DNA of 54,118 bases, from positions 1 to 54,118 of the forward strand of contig NZ_LSRN01000017.1 in NCBI RefSeq assembly GCF_001885615.1, in the 5' to 3' direction. This DNA comes from Alkalibacterium sp. 20 (GTDB lineage Bacteria; Bacillota; Bacilli; Lactobacillales; Carnobacteriaceae_A). How positions within the stretch are numbered: position 1 is the first letter of the stretch; the number at the start of each line of letters is the position of its first letter. A program made the translations under genes and the position numbers. Shown here one piece after another: positions 1 to 10,193 of the stretch. The notes under the pieces were generated by a model. It saw nothing but the letters and a program-made list of their open reading frames with translations. It made no database searches and was not told the origin of the DNA.

Positions 1-126
1 TTAGAGTGCGTCATGTGAATTCATCCTGTCTATTGAGAGTTAGAGGTAACTTTAATATAACATGAAATTCACATGGCGTTTTTTATATGTTAGCCTAAGC
101 GGCTAACTTCATTATAAAATCCAGCA
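1..126. other. Intergenic end of window with two inverted repeats
   Basis: No gene is visible here. Positions 12-24 can pair with 62-75 (10 bp plus 3 bp across a one-base bulge), with a loop of about 37 nt and a T-run after it on the plus strand, so it could be a weak terminator for a plus-strand gene outside the window. A second perfect 7-bp inverted repeat lies at 89-95/101-107 with a 5-nt loop and no T-run on either strand. Function is unknown. Confidence 0.3.
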
Positions 127-170
127 AGCAAAAACAAAAAGATTCTTAGCTTAATAAGCTAAGAATCTTT
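127..170 (-). terminator. Terminator of the pdh operon
   Basis: A perfect 15-bp stem (138-152 with 156-170) with a 3-nt loop follows the pdhD stop codon on the minus strand. It is followed by a T-rich tract (the A-rich plus-strand bases 127-140). This is a classic intrinsic terminator closing the pdh operon. Confidence 0.9.
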
Positions 171-191
171 AGTTAATCTAATTTTTATTTC

Positions 192-1598
192 TTACATGTG
201 AATCGGCATACCTAAAGCAGCTTCTGCAGCATCCATAACGACTTCACTTAGTGAAGGGTGTCCGTGTATAGTTAATGCAATATCTTCCGCATTCATTCCG
301 CTTTCAACAGCTAGAGCAATTTCAGCAATGACATCAGAAGCACTGATTCCCGCTACTTGACCGCCAACAATTACATTGTCTTCTTTAGTTGTTATCAAAC
401 GTACGAATCCTTCAGTAGCATTTAAAGATAATGCGCGTCCATTACCACCAAGTGGGAATTTTGTAATATTAACTTCTACTTTATTTTCTTTAGCTTCGCT
501 TTCTGTCAATCCAACAGATGCGATCTCTGGATCTGTAAAGGCAACTGCGGGTAGTGCACGGTAATCCACAGCCACTTTTTTGCCTGAGATTGCTTCAGCA
601 GCAATTTTAGCTTCATAACTTGCTTTATGTGCTAATGCGGGTCCAGGAACGATGTCCCCAACAGCATAAATGGTTTCAATATTTGATTTGCCTTGTTCGT
701 CTACTTCGATTAAACCACGTTCGCCAACTGTAACACCTGCTTGTTCCAAGCCAAGTTCATCAGTGTTGGGACGACGGCCAACAGTTACTAAAACATAATC
801 CACATCTAGAGATTTTTCTTCTCCTTTAGCTTCATATTTGACCGTTACGCCATTATCTGTAACCGTTGACCCTTTAGCCATTGCTCCAGTAATGATTTCC
901 ACGCCTTTTGATTTGAAGTTTCTTTCAACAAGTTTAACCATGTCTTTATCAAAACCGTTTAAAATTGAAGGAAGACCTTCTATAACAGTTACTTCAGTAC
1001 CTAAGTTGGCATACGCACCCGCTAATTCAGAACCAATATAGCCTCCACCAACAATAGCCATTTTTTTAGGAATTGCCGGTAAGTTCAATGCGCCTGTAGA
1101 ATCTAAAACACGTTCACTGAATTTAAATCCGGGAATTTCAATTGGACGACTACCTGTTGCAACAATAGCGTTATTGAATGAATACGTTTGAGCACTGTCA
1201 TCATTCATGACACGCAACGTATTTTCATCAACGAAAAATGCTTCTCCGCGTAAAATTTCAACTTTGTTCTTTTTAAGCAGACCTTCTACGCCTTTAGTTA
1301 ATTTATTAACTACTTGCGTATCTTTCCACTCTTGAGTTTTAGTAAAATCAATTTTTACATTTTCAGAAGTAACACCAAAAGCAGTTGAATCGAGTGATTC
1401 TTGATACTTGTGACTAGCAGCGATCAATGCTTTGGAAGGAATACATCCAACATTTAAACATACGCCACCAATAAATTCTTTTTCGACAATAGCTACTTTT
1501 TGTCCCATTTGCGCTGCACGAATAGCTGCAACATAACCACCAGGACCAGCTCCAATAACTACTGTATCTAATTCAATTGCGAAATCTCCTACTACCAT
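192..1598 (-). CDS. pdhD: Dihydrolipoyl dehydrogenase (E3 of pyruvate dehydrogenase)
   Basis: FAD-dependent flavoprotein that reoxidises the dihydrolipoyl groups of the E2 subunit and passes electrons to NAD+. The 468-aa product has the FAD-binding GAGPGG motif at 16-21, the redox-active disulfide motif CLNVGC at 47-52, a second nucleotide-binding GGGYIGSE near 183-190, and the C-terminal HPSLSE motif (His447 and Glu452), the catalytic base pair of the family. Length is typical. The N-terminus [12 protein letters not shown] closely resembles Bacillus PdhD, supporting this start. It is the last gene of the operon, 12 bp after pdhC, and is followed by a strong terminator. Confidence 0.97.
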   Translation of the reverse strand: MVVGDFAIELDTVVIGAGPGGYVAAIRAAQMGQKVAIVEKEFIGGVCLNVGCIPSKALIAASHKYQESLDSTAFGVTSENVKIDFTKTQEWKDTQVVNKLTKGVEGLLKKNKVEILRGEAFFVDENTLRVMNDDSAQTYSFNNAIVATGSRPIEIPGFKFSERVLDSTGALNLPAIPKKMAIVGGGYIGSELAGAYANLGTEVTVIEGLPSILNGFDKDMVKLVERNFKSKGVEIITGAMAKGSTVTDNGVTVKYEAKGEEKSLDVDYVLVTVGRRPNTDELGLEQAGVTVGERGLIEVDEQGKSNIETIYAVGDIVPGPALAHKASYEAKIAAEAISGKKVAVDYRALPAVAFTDPEIASVGLTESEAKENKVEVNITKFPLGGNGRALSLNATEGFVRLITTKEDNVIVGGQVAGISASDVIAEIALAVESGMNAEDIALTIHGHPSLSEVVMDAAEAALGMPIHM

Positions 1599-1610
1599 TT
1601 GTGATTCACC

Positions 1611-2984
1611 TTATCCTTCCATTAATAATAATTCAGGATCTGCTAACAGACGTTTTAGTTCATTCATTGCTTTTTGACCTGTAGCTCCGTCAATAACACG
1701 ATGATCGAAGACTAAAGATAATGCTAACATTGGAGCAGCAACGATTTCTCCATCGTCATTTACGATTGCTTTTTTAGCGATACGACCAACACCCAAAATA
1801 GCCACTTCTGGATAGTTTATAATTGGAGTGAACCAACCGCCACCTACAGAACCTATATTAGAAATCGAGATAGACCCATTACCCATATCACTTGATTTCA
1901 ATTTACCTTCATGAGCTTTACCACCCAATTCAGTAATTTCTGAAGCGATACTGAACATTGATTTCTTATCAGCATCAGCTACGACCGGGACATATAATCC
2001 TTGCTCTGTATCAGCAGCAATACCAATATTGAAGTAATTTTTGTAAACAACTTCATCGCTCGTACCATCGATAGATGAGTTCAACGCTGGGAATTTCTTC
2101 ATAACAGCGATGATTGCTTTAACTACATAAGGTAAGAATGTTAATTTAACATCCTGCTCTGCAGCAATCGTTTTAAATTTAGTACGGTGTGCCATTAATT
2201 TAGTGACATCAACTTCGTCAAACAATGAAACCGATGGTATAGTCAAACTACTGTTCACCATTGCTTTAGCAATAGCTTTACGGGTTGTAGACATTTTTTC
2301 TCTGGTTTCTTCGTCAGAACGATTAGATTTAAATGCTTTAACCTCAGCAGAAACAGCAGGAGTTGATCCTTTAGATTCACTTACAGCACTTTCTTCAGTA
2401 ACTGTTTCTTGAGCAGAAGCTTTTTCTCCTCCACCTTGCAGGAAGTTATCGATGTCTTCACGCGTCGTGCGTCCACTTTTTCCGGTTGCTTCGACTAAAC
2501 TGATATCTACATTTTTTTCGCGTGCGTGTTGTCTAACTGAGGGCATTGCTAAGACGCGTTTATCAGGATCAGATGTTTTAACTACATCATCCGACACTTC
2601 TTTTTCAGATTGAACCGGTTCTTTTTTTTCTTCAGTAGCAGCTTCTTTTGATGAAACTTCAGATTTAGTTGGAGCTTCTTCAGTTTTTTCTTCAGTTTTT
2701 TCTTCAGCAGCTTCTTCTGATGATTCCTCGCTATCGTCTTCGTTTCCTTCTGAATCGATTTCAACGATAGGGTCACCTACAGATGCCACTGTACCTGGTT
2801 CTACTAAGAATTTTTTGATTATTCCATCAACTGGAGAAGCTAATTCTTCAACAGATTTATCGTTTTGAATTTCAGCAATCGAATCGCCTTCTTCAACTTT
2901 ATCTCCTTCAGAAACTAACCAGCTGACGATTTCACCTTCAGCCATACCTTCCCCAACATCAGGGAGCTTAAATGTAAAAGCCAT
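1611..2984 (-). CDS. pdhC: Dihydrolipoamide acetyltransferase (E2 of pyruvate dehydrogenase)
   Basis: Core subunit that transfers the acetyl group from E1 to CoA. The 457-aa product has one N-terminal lipoyl domain (about 1-78; lipoyl lysine Lys43 in the NDKS motif), a long acidic Glu/Ser/Thr/Lys linker (about 80-140), a peripheral-subunit-binding domain (about 145-187) and a C-terminal catalytic acyltransferase domain ending with DHRVIDG (His428, Asp432). Only one lipoyl domain is seen. The gene starts 126 bp after pdhB, an unusually large gap for this compact operon, and that gap holds a strong hairpin. Confidence 0.96.
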   Translation of the reverse strand: MAFTFKLPDVGEGMAEGEIVSWLVSEGDKVEEGDSIAEIQNDKSVEELASPVDGIIKKFLVEPGTVASVGDPIVEIDSEGNEDDSEESSEEAAEEKTEEKTEEAPTKSEVSSKEAATEEKKEPVQSEKEVSDDVVKTSDPDKRVLAMPSVRQHAREKNVDISLVEATGKSGRTTREDIDNFLQGGGEKASAQETVTEESAVSESKGSTPAVSAEVKAFKSNRSDEETREKMSTTRKAIAKAMVNSSLTIPSVSLFDEVDVTKLMAHRTKFKTIAAEQDVKLTFLPYVVKAIIAVMKKFPALNSSIDGTSDEVVYKNYFNIGIAADTEQGLYVPVVADADKKSMFSIASEITELGGKAHEGKLKSSDMGNGSISISNIGSVGGGWFTPIINYPEVAILGVGRIAKKAIVNDDGEIVAAPMLALSLVFDHRVIDGATGQKAMNELKRLLADPELLLMEG

Positions 2985-3048
2985 TATATTTTTCTTCCCT
3001 TCTATAAATGATTTCAGTTTGAACTTCGTTTAATTTTGACTAAATATG

Positions 3049-3088
3049 GAACATTCTCTAATTGGTCTAAACCAATTAGAGAATGTTC
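3049..3088 (-). other. 18-bp intercistronic hairpin between pdhB and pdhC
   Basis: Positions 3049-3066 and 3071-3088 form a perfect 18-bp inverted repeat with a 4-nt loop. On the minus strand no T-run follows it, so it does not look like a complete terminator. It is more likely an mRNA processing or stabilising structure, or a partial attenuator, separating the E1 (pdhAB) and E2-E3 (pdhCD) halves of the operon. The structure is seen directly; its role is inferred. Confidence 0.7.
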
Positions 3089-3110
3089 TTTGAAGTCTGT
3101 TTAATAATTA

Positions 3111-4088
3111 TTAAAATTCCACTGTTTCTTTAATTGACGCAGCAATGTCTTTAGCATTTGGTAACCAAAGGGTTTCAACTTGACCAAACGGAAAGACTGT
3201 ATCTGGTGCTGAAACAAAACCGATTGGTGCTTCTAATGATAAAATAACACGTTGCGAAACTTCAGAAATAACTGTGTTTCCTACACCGGCCTGACGCTGT
3301 GCTTCTTGAACCATGACCATACGACCAGTTTTCTTAACAGACTTAATAATTGTTTCATAGTCAATTGGAGAAACTGTACGTAAATCGATAACTTCGACAG
3401 AAACGTTATCTTTTTCTAATTCTTCAGCTGCTTTGAGAGATTCACGTACCATGTAACCATATGCTACAACAGTAACGTCAGAACCTTCTTTAGCCACAGC
3501 CGCTTTACCTAAAGGTACCGTGTACTGCTCTTCAGGTACTTCATCACGGAAAGAACGATATAATTTCATGTGTTCCAAGAATACAACAGGATCATCATCG
3601 CGAATTGCCGATGTTAACAAGCCTTTTGCATCATAAGGGTTTGAAGGAATAACAACTTTAAGTCCCGGAGACTGAGCCAGTAACCCTTCAAGACTATCCG
3701 CATGCATTTCTGGTGTATGTACGCCACCACCAAAGGGTGAACGAACAACAGCAGGTAAGTTCAATTTCCCGCCTGTGCGGTAACGCGTACGTGCCATTTG
3801 ACCAACAATAGAATCCATTACTTCAAATACAAATCCGAAGAATTGAATTTCCATTACGGGACGAAAGCCTTGAACTGCTAAACCAAATGCCATACCACCG
3901 ATTCCAGATTCAGCAAGCGGAGTATCATTGACGCGGTTTTCACCGTATTTATCAAAAAGGCCTTGAGTCGCACGAAATACACCGCCATTTCCACCTACAT
4001 CTTCACCAAATACCAAGACTTTTTCATCGCGGGCCATTTCTTGATCAAGAGCTTCCGTGATTGCCTGAATCATTGTAAGATTCGCCAT
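3111..4088 (-). CDS. pdhB: Pyruvate dehydrogenase E1 component, beta subunit
   Basis: With PdhA it forms the thiamine-diphosphate-dependent E1 that decarboxylates pyruvate and acetylates the lipoyl group of E2. The 325-aa product is full length for the family and contains the transketolase pyrimidine-binding domain (about 4-175; [14 protein letters not shown] and [15 protein letters not shown] segments) and the C-terminal transketolase domain (about 195-315; [11 protein letters not shown]). It starts 2 bp after the pdhA stop codon, so the pair is probably translationally coupled. Confidence 0.96.
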   Translation of the reverse strand: MANLTMIQAITEALDQEMARDEKVLVFGEDVGGNGGVFRATQGLFDKYGENRVNDTPLAESGIGGMAFGLAVQGFRPVMEIQFFGFVFEVMDSIVGQMARTRYRTGGKLNLPAVVRSPFGGGVHTPEMHADSLEGLLAQSPGLKVVIPSNPYDAKGLLTSAIRDDDPVVFLEHMKLYRSFRDEVPEEQYTVPLGKAAVAKEGSDVTVVAYGYMVRESLKAAEELEKDNVSVEVIDLRTVSPIDYETIIKSVKKTGRMVMVQEAQRQAGVGNTVISEVSQRVILSLEAPIGFVSAPDTVFPFGQVETLWLPNAKDIAASIKETVEF

Positions 4089-4090
4089 GA

Positions 4091-5638
<1,548 letters not shown>

Positions 5639-6214
5639 ATGATAACAATGAAAGATGTCATTCGAGAAGGGCATCCTGCGTTACGGAAAGTAGCCAAAAC
5701 AATTACGATACCTTTAAACGATGAAGAAAAAAACTTAGCTGAAGAAATGTTGGAGTTTTTAAAAAACAGCCAGGATCCTGAAATAGCAGAAAAATACGAA
5801 CTGAGACCTGGTGTAGGTATAGCAGCACCACAAGTTGATGTCTCTAAGCGTATAATAGCCGTTCATGTTCCCGCTGATGATCCCGAAGCAACAGAACCTG
5901 AGTTTAGTACGGTATTAGTCAATCCGAGAATTATCAGTCATTCTGTTCAGCAAAGCTGTCTTCCAGAAGGCGAAGGCTGCTTATCTGTGGACCGTGAAAT
6001 TCCTGGATATGTTCCGAGACACAAACGTATTAAAGTAGAGTATTTCGATCTTAAAGGCAACAAACAGCACAAACGCTTAAAAGATTTTTCTGCTATTGTC
6101 GTTCAACATGAAATCGATCACTTGAATGGCGTTATGTTCTTTGACCGCATAGATCCAGATAATCCTTTAGCATTACCTGAAGGACTTGAAGTTTTAGAAT
6201 CTGAAGAAGAATAA
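5639..6214 (+). CDS. def: Peptide deformylase
   Basis: Metalloenzyme that removes the formyl group from the initiator methionine of new proteins. The 191-aa product has all three catalytic motifs: GVGIAAPQ (58-65), EGCLS (112-116, metal ligand Cys114) and HEIDH (157-161, His157 and His161 as metal ligands with Glu158 catalytic). The length and the insertions before motif 1 are those of the larger Gram-positive (type 2) enzymes. AGGAGG at 5626-5631 lies 7 bp before the chosen ATG; the in-frame ATG three codons later is too far away. Its terminator is interrupted by the IS3 element. Confidence 0.96.
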   Translation: MITMKDVIREGHPALRKVAKTITIPLNDEEKNLAEEMLEFLKNSQDPEIAEKYELRPGVGIAAPQVDVSKRIIAVHVPADDPEATEPEFSTVLVNPRIISHSVQQSCLPEGEGCLSVDREIPGYVPRHKRIKVEYFDLKGNKQHKRLKDFSAIVVQHEIDHLNGVMFFDRIDPDNPLALPEGLEVLESEEE

Positions 6215-6275
6215 TAAAAAAAGCATTAAACCTTTAGACTGACATAACAATTTGAGACAAATATAAAACACCTCT

Positions 6276-7115
6276 TTAGGCTGCTTGCGCCCCGAATTCT
6301 TTGGGCGTTAAGTAGCCTAATTTTTCTAGGATTCGATCTTCATTGTAATAGCGCATATATTCATCCATTCGCTCCACAACGTTGATATTGTGGAGCGAAT
6401 TAAATTTGACGTACTGGAATTCCTCTGACTTGATATTAGAATGGAACGACTCAATGACCGCGTTATCCCAACAGTTTCCACGACGCGACATACTACTGAC
6501 CAGATGACTCTCTTTGACCAAATCCTGATACGCATACGAGGTATATACACTTCCTTGGTCGGAATGGATGATGACCCCTTCGGGGTTTCCCCGCAACTCC
6601 AGTGCCTCTTTCAACGTGTCGATAATCAACTGCGTCTGTTGGTGATCGTACATCTTATACGCGACAATTTCATTATTGAACAGGTCCATAATTGTCGACA
6701 GGTACATTGTCGAACTTCCGTACTGGATATACGTAATATCCGTTACCCATTTTTGGTTCGACGCAGAAGCAGTGAAATTGCGTTGGAGAAGATTCGGCGC
6801 TATTATGACCGATTCACCTTGTGATTTCCATTTCCGTTTCGGTTTTATTCGACATTGCAGGTTAAACTTTTGCATGATGGACTGAACCGTGTTTCGATGC
6901 CGGTCCAACTTGTACCTTTCCTTCAATAACTTTTTGATTTTCCGATGGCCGAAACGATACTTTGTTTTCTTGCACAATGCGATAATCGCTTCTTCCACTT
7001 CTGTCAATACAATTGTAGCGCCTTCGGCGAGCCACCTGTAATAAGTAGAGCGCGGTACACCCAAAGCAGACAAAATTGCCGTAATCGTATATTTCTTCCG
7101 GTATCTTTCGACCAA
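6276..7115 (-). CDS. IS3-family transposase OrfB (DDE integrase domain)
   Basis: Catalytic half of the transposase: HTH_21 region (about 45-100), then an rve integrase core with Asp126 (KWVTDITYI), Asp186 (HSDQG) and Glu222 (NAVIESF). There are 35 residues between the second Asp and Glu, the DD35E pattern. The frame is -1 relative to orfA and stays open upstream through the end of orfA, so the active enzyme is probably an OrfAB fusion made by -1 frameshifting at the A-run (AAAAAG) near the orfA stop. The start given here is a TTG that may be used rarely or not at all. Confidence 0.93.
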   Translation of the reverse strand: MVERYRKKYTITAILSALGVPRSTYYRWLAEGATIVLTEVEEAIIALCKKTKYRFGHRKIKKLLKERYKLDRHRNTVQSIMQKFNLQCRIKPKRKWKSQGESVIIAPNLLQRNFTASASNQKWVTDITYIQYGSSTMYLSTIMDLFNNEIVAYKMYDHQQTQLIIDTLKEALELRGNPEGVIIHSDQGSVYTSYAYQDLVKESHLVSSMSRRGNCWDNAVIESFHSNIKSEEFQYVKFNSLHNINVVERMDEYMRYYNEDRILEKLGYLTPKEFGAQAA

Positions 7116-7123
7116 TTGTAGTA

Positions 7124-7441
7124 TTAGTTCTTTTTCAACTCCTCTTTCATTTCCAAGTACTTTTTTAATATCTCATTTTCCATTTTCAAATGTGCATTTT
7201 GACGATCTTTCTTTTCATCTTCACTTGCGAATTCAGGCCCATGCCCATAAGAATATTGCTTACCGATCGGTTGATCGAAACGGTGTATTTCATTTGCCCG
7301 ATAACATCTCATCCACGTCTCGATTTGTGATTTTTTTTTGATTTCATGTTTCTTCATAATCTCTTTGGTCGTCAGCTGACCGTTCATTTTGTCTTTTACT
7401 ACGGCCCATTTTGTTTCACTTGAATATACGTTTTTGCCCAT
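7124..7441 (-). CDS. IS3-family transposase OrfA (helix-turn-helix)
   Basis: The 105-aa DNA-binding half of the IS3 transposase. It has an N-terminal helix-turn-helix (about 8-50; TTKEIMKKHEIKKKSQIETW) and a C-terminal coiled-coil segment (about 78-105) that in this family mediates multimerisation. It ends eight bases before the TTG of orfB. The run of A residues just before its stop is the likely slippery site for making OrfAB. Confidence 0.9.
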   Translation of the reverse strand: MGKNVYSSETKWAVVKDKMNGQLTTKEIMKKHEIKKKSQIETWMRCYRANEIHRFDQPIGKQYSYGHGPEFASEDEKKDRQNAHLKMENEILKKYLEMKEELKKN

Positions 7442-7560
7442 GCAAAAACACCTCCGATTTCAGTACTTGTAGTAAGTGTACCATTTCGGAGGTGTTTTAT
7501 ATTGTCCCATTTAATTATGTTAGTCTACCTTTTTAGAATAGGTTTAATGCTTTTTTATAT

Positions 7561-8895
7561 TTAATTTTCAACTTTGACCGCTTCAGCCGGATCCACCGGT
7601 TCTCGTAACTGTCTTCTCTTCTCTTGCTGATACTGAATTGCTTCTAACAATGGTATCATCATAGCCGCTACAAAACCACCTGCAAACCCGTTATTATATA
7701 AGTTGATACCTCCGTGCAGATAACCCGTATTAGTAACTACTGTTAAATGTAAAGCACCTGCAAGAATACCTATAAGCGTACCGTATCTGCCTGCTATGGG
7801 AGCAATCGTCGTTCCGAACAAACCAGCTATGATTACGCCAGTCGCACTCATGTCATAGCCATTTATAAAACCCATAAGACTAACACCAATTAAAATTGGC
7901 AAGACATTTTTCAAGTGTTTACCAAATGCCCCAAAACCAACTACGGTCAATATTCCTCCTATAGCAGGTCCATTTATCTCACCACCATGAAAGAGAACAT
8001 AGAACACGGAGACATATCCTAGAAATGCCATGTTGATCAACGTAATGCTAAATCCGTTAGTTTTTATGAAGTCTGTTGACAATTGGCCGGAATGCATCAT
8101 TAACTCTGAGTAACCATTCAGTGTGCCAGAATTTAGGTACAAACCAGCAACTAGCATTACAGTGAACAGTGTCAAAAATATTATAGTGAAAGCTTGATTA
8201 TTCCCACTGGAAAGCATTGAAACGGGCTCAATTTCTTTACCCATGCTACGTAAAACGGAAGTAAATATTGTTCCGACTACTCCACTGGTAAAACCAATGT
8301 TATATAAACTGAATCCTTTGGTGAAGTCGACAAAATGTTTAGCTAAAGGAGGTATGATGAACCCCGCGATAAAACCCGCAATATAACCAAAGAGAATGCC
8401 TTCAGGTAACTGAAAACCCATATTAAATGTAATTTCACTGACTAATGGTCCTAACGCAGTCCCGAACAAGGCGCCTAACAAAGATTTTTCGGCGGGGACT
8501 TCTGTTACTCTAGCATAGGCAAACGCCCCTATTATGATGGGCATCGAATTGTAAAGATTTTTCCCAAAAAAAGAAAATGCAGCTACTGTAAATACAGCAG
8601 CTATGATTGGGCCATTCACTTTTGCTCGTGTCATTCTAACAAGAACTATTGCTTGAGCCGTCAATAAACCCGAATTAAATAATGTAGCCCCTATATTAGA
8701 TAAAGCAAAGTAATCGGTTGTTAAGTTGGCTGGGGATGTTAAAATAGTTATTTGTCCAGCTATTATTTCTTGTGGAGTGTTAAATACAAACGCCAATGAA
8801 GCAAAGAATATTGCTATGCTCATCAAAAATCCATACTTTACATTTTGAGAAATAGTTGTATACCTCGAGATATATAGTTGGTTTTCAGAAATCAT
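7561..8895 (-). CDS. DUF1576-family integral membrane protein
   Basis: A 444-aa polytopic membrane protein of unknown function. It is built from two homologous halves: NGPIIAAVFTVAAFSFFGK (about 93-111) matches NGPAIGGILTVVGFGAFGK, and GFSLYNIGFTSGV in the first half matches GINLYNNGFAGGF in the second. Such inverted or tandem repeats are common in transporters, but no substrate can be named. About ten or more hydrophobic segments are visible; the C-terminus is charged. GAGGAA precedes the ATG. Its 3' terminator is the one split by IS3. Family assignment is from recall of DUF1576 sequences. Confidence 0.8.
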   Translation of the reverse strand: MISENQLYISRYTTISQNVKYGFLMSIAIFFASLAFVFNTPQEIIAGQITILTSPANLTTDYFALSNIGATLFNSGLLTAQAIVLVRMTRAKVNGPIIAAVFTVAAFSFFGKNLYNSMPIIIGAFAYARVTEVPAEKSLLGALFGTALGPLVSEITFNMGFQLPEGILFGYIAGFIAGFIIPPLAKHFVDFTKGFSLYNIGFTSGVVGTIFTSVLRSMGKEIEPVSMLSSGNNQAFTIIFLTLFTVMLVAGLYLNSGTLNGYSELMMHSGQLSTDFIKTNGFSITLINMAFLGYVSVFYVLFHGGEINGPAIGGILTVVGFGAFGKHLKNVLPILIGVSLMGFINGYDMSATGVIIAGLFGTTIAPIAGRYGTLIGILAGALHLTVVTNTGYLHGGINLYNNGFAGGFVAAMMIPLLEAIQYQQEKRRQLREPVDPAEAVKVEN

Positions 8896-8958
8896 CTATC
8901 TTCCTCGTTTCAATAATATGTTTTGTAAGCACTTTCACTGTCCTGGAAATAAAAAAGG

Positions 8959-9031
8959 TGGAGATAGACGGGCTCGAACCGACGACCTCTTCGCTGCCAG
9001 CGAAGCGCTCTCCCAACTGAGCTATACCCCC
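8959..9031 (-). tRNA. tRNA-Ala (anticodon GGC)
   Basis: A 73-nt cloverleaf on the minus strand: acceptor GGGGGTA/TATCTCC, D arm GCTC/GAGC, anticodon stem CTTCG/CGAAG with loop CTGGCAG giving anticodon GGC, and a TTCGAGC T-loop. The T stem GTCGG/CCGTC has one U-U mismatch. The 3' CCA is not fully encoded (ACC then T-run). The T-run directly after may end transcription. It reads GCC and, by wobble, GCU codons. Confidence 0.95.
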
Positions 9032-9140
9032 ACGTAAAAAACGTACTATTATATTATTGCTTATATGATAGTGTATGTCCACAATTTCAACTAAATTAGG
9101 CCACGTTTTTTTCGTTTCTTTCAAATTTTAGTCACAACTC

Positions 9141-9920
9141 TCAGTTAATGTACTTTAATTGACGCAAAGCATTTGGGATACCATTATTCTCGTTAGAGTC
9201 TGTTATGCTATTGGCTACCGCTTTCACTTCTTTTTCGGCATTACCCATAGCAATTCCTAAGCCTACGTTTTTTATCATTTCGATATCATTCATCCCGTCA
9301 CCAAACGCCACAACATCTTTTAGGTTTATCCCCAAATGGTTCGCGAGTATTTTTATTGTTAAAAATTTCGAGCCATCACTTGGCAGTACATCTACCCCAG
9401 TTTCGTACCAGCGAACAAATCGAAAATGAGAGAATTCGTTTTTATAAATCTCCATTTCATCTTCCGATATAAAGAGTAAGCATTGTACAAGTGATTGCGT
9501 TTTATAAAAATCTCTATCATGTTCAGGAACAGAAAAACCTACAAATTCCATCCCATTCTTAACACGCTTGTCAGGTGTTTGATTTCTACGTCGTAATTTA
9601 TCTATTGTTTCATAAACAAGTTGATGGTCGTTTTCATCTGCCAATTTAATTAATTTTTGGAGATCATCTTCATCTAAAAAATTAGTATAAATAGCTTCAT
9701 GATTATAGTATGCTGCTGCGCCATTACATACTATATAATTTGATATCCCTAATTCTTCGATGACTTCTCTTGCCATCGTGTGATTTCTTCCCGTAGCGAT
9801 AGCAACTTCGTGGGATTCACTTAATTCTTTTATCGCTTGTTTAGTTTCTAATGGGAGAGCTTTATTATCATCTAAAACCGTTCCATCAATATCAAAAATA
9901 AATAATTTTTTATTTTCCAA
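9141..9920 (-). CDS. Cof-type HAD-superfamily phosphatase
   Basis: Predicted sugar-phosphate or nucleotide phosphatase of the Cof/YwpJ type. The 259-aa protein starts with the nucleophile motif FDIDGT (Asp9 and Asp11), has the motif II region VAIATGR, a C2-type cap in the middle (about 85-190) and ends with the Mg-binding motif GDGMNDIEM. The best start is a TTG: AAAGGAG lies 9 bp upstream and the nearby out-of-frame ATG leads straight to a stop. Substrate cannot be told from sequence. Confidence 0.9.
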   Translation of the reverse strand: MENKKLFIFDIDGTVLDDNKALPLETKQAIKELSESHEVAIATGRNHTMAREVIEELGISNYIVCNGAAAYYNHEAIYTNFLDEDDLQKLIKLADENDHQLVYETIDKLRRRNQTPDKRVKNGMEFVGFSVPEHDRDFYKTQSLVQCLLFISEDEMEIYKNEFSHFRFVRWYETGVDVLPSDGSKFLTIKILANHLGINLKDVVAFGDGMNDIEMIKNVGLGIAMGNAEKEVKAVANSITDSNENNGIPNALRQLKYIN

Positions 9921-10193
9921 TCATAGACACTCCTTTAATGTAAATACTCCCTTACTATATATAATTCAAATCTAAACTACAACTTTTCATACAATCCTAC
10001 GAGTAGGTTTCACTGATTTCCTTCTTCTATACTTATTATTTTTAGTATGGTAGAATAGTTATAATAGTGGTTTCTTACACCACGCACCGAGCGGAGATTT
10101 TCATAATAGATTGAATTTACATTTTTATAGATCACAGTTTTGCAAAGTAAGATTGAAACGAAAAATCAATTATTAAAATAAGGGAGATATACA
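9921..10193 (+). promoter_or_regulatory. Upstream region of rnjA
   Basis: No gene found; in particular no rpoY-type small gene, which precedes rnjA in Bacillus. An extended -10 element TG-G-TAGAAT lies at 10048-10056 and a second TATAAT about ten bases further, giving a leader of about 130 nt. No clear -35 is visible. Confidence 0.3.

Larger units (their letters stand above)
6235..7527 (-). mobile_element. IS3-family insertion sequence, intact, about 1293 bp
   Basis: Bounded by imperfect inverted repeats beginning TAGACT(G/A)ACATAA at both ends and sharing ATATAAAACACCTC further in, and flanked by CCTT (6231-6234 and 7528-7531), a probable 4-bp target-site duplication. It carries orfA and orfB in the -1 arrangement typical of the IS3 family (IS150-like group is my best guess). 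Both frames are open and the DDE triad is complete, so the element could be active. Confidence 0.88.
6217..7556. terminator. Terminator between def and the DUF1576 gene, split by IS3
   Basis: The left arm 6217-6232 and right arm 7541-7556 are perfectly complementary (16 bp, A-run outside on one side and T-run on the other) but are separated by the IS element. Removing 6235-7527 and one copy of CCTT restores a bidirectional terminator with an 11-nt loop between the convergent genes def and the DUF1576 gene. Confidence 0.8.

Noticed and set aside
2582-2776. Lys-rich frame of 64 codons inside pdhC
   Set aside because: It is the shifted reading of the repetitive Glu/Ser/Thr linker of pdhC; low complexity and no ribosome-binding site.
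8885-9124. Frame of 79 codons overlapping tRNA-Ala
   Set aside because: It reads through the tRNA gene and has no start signal.
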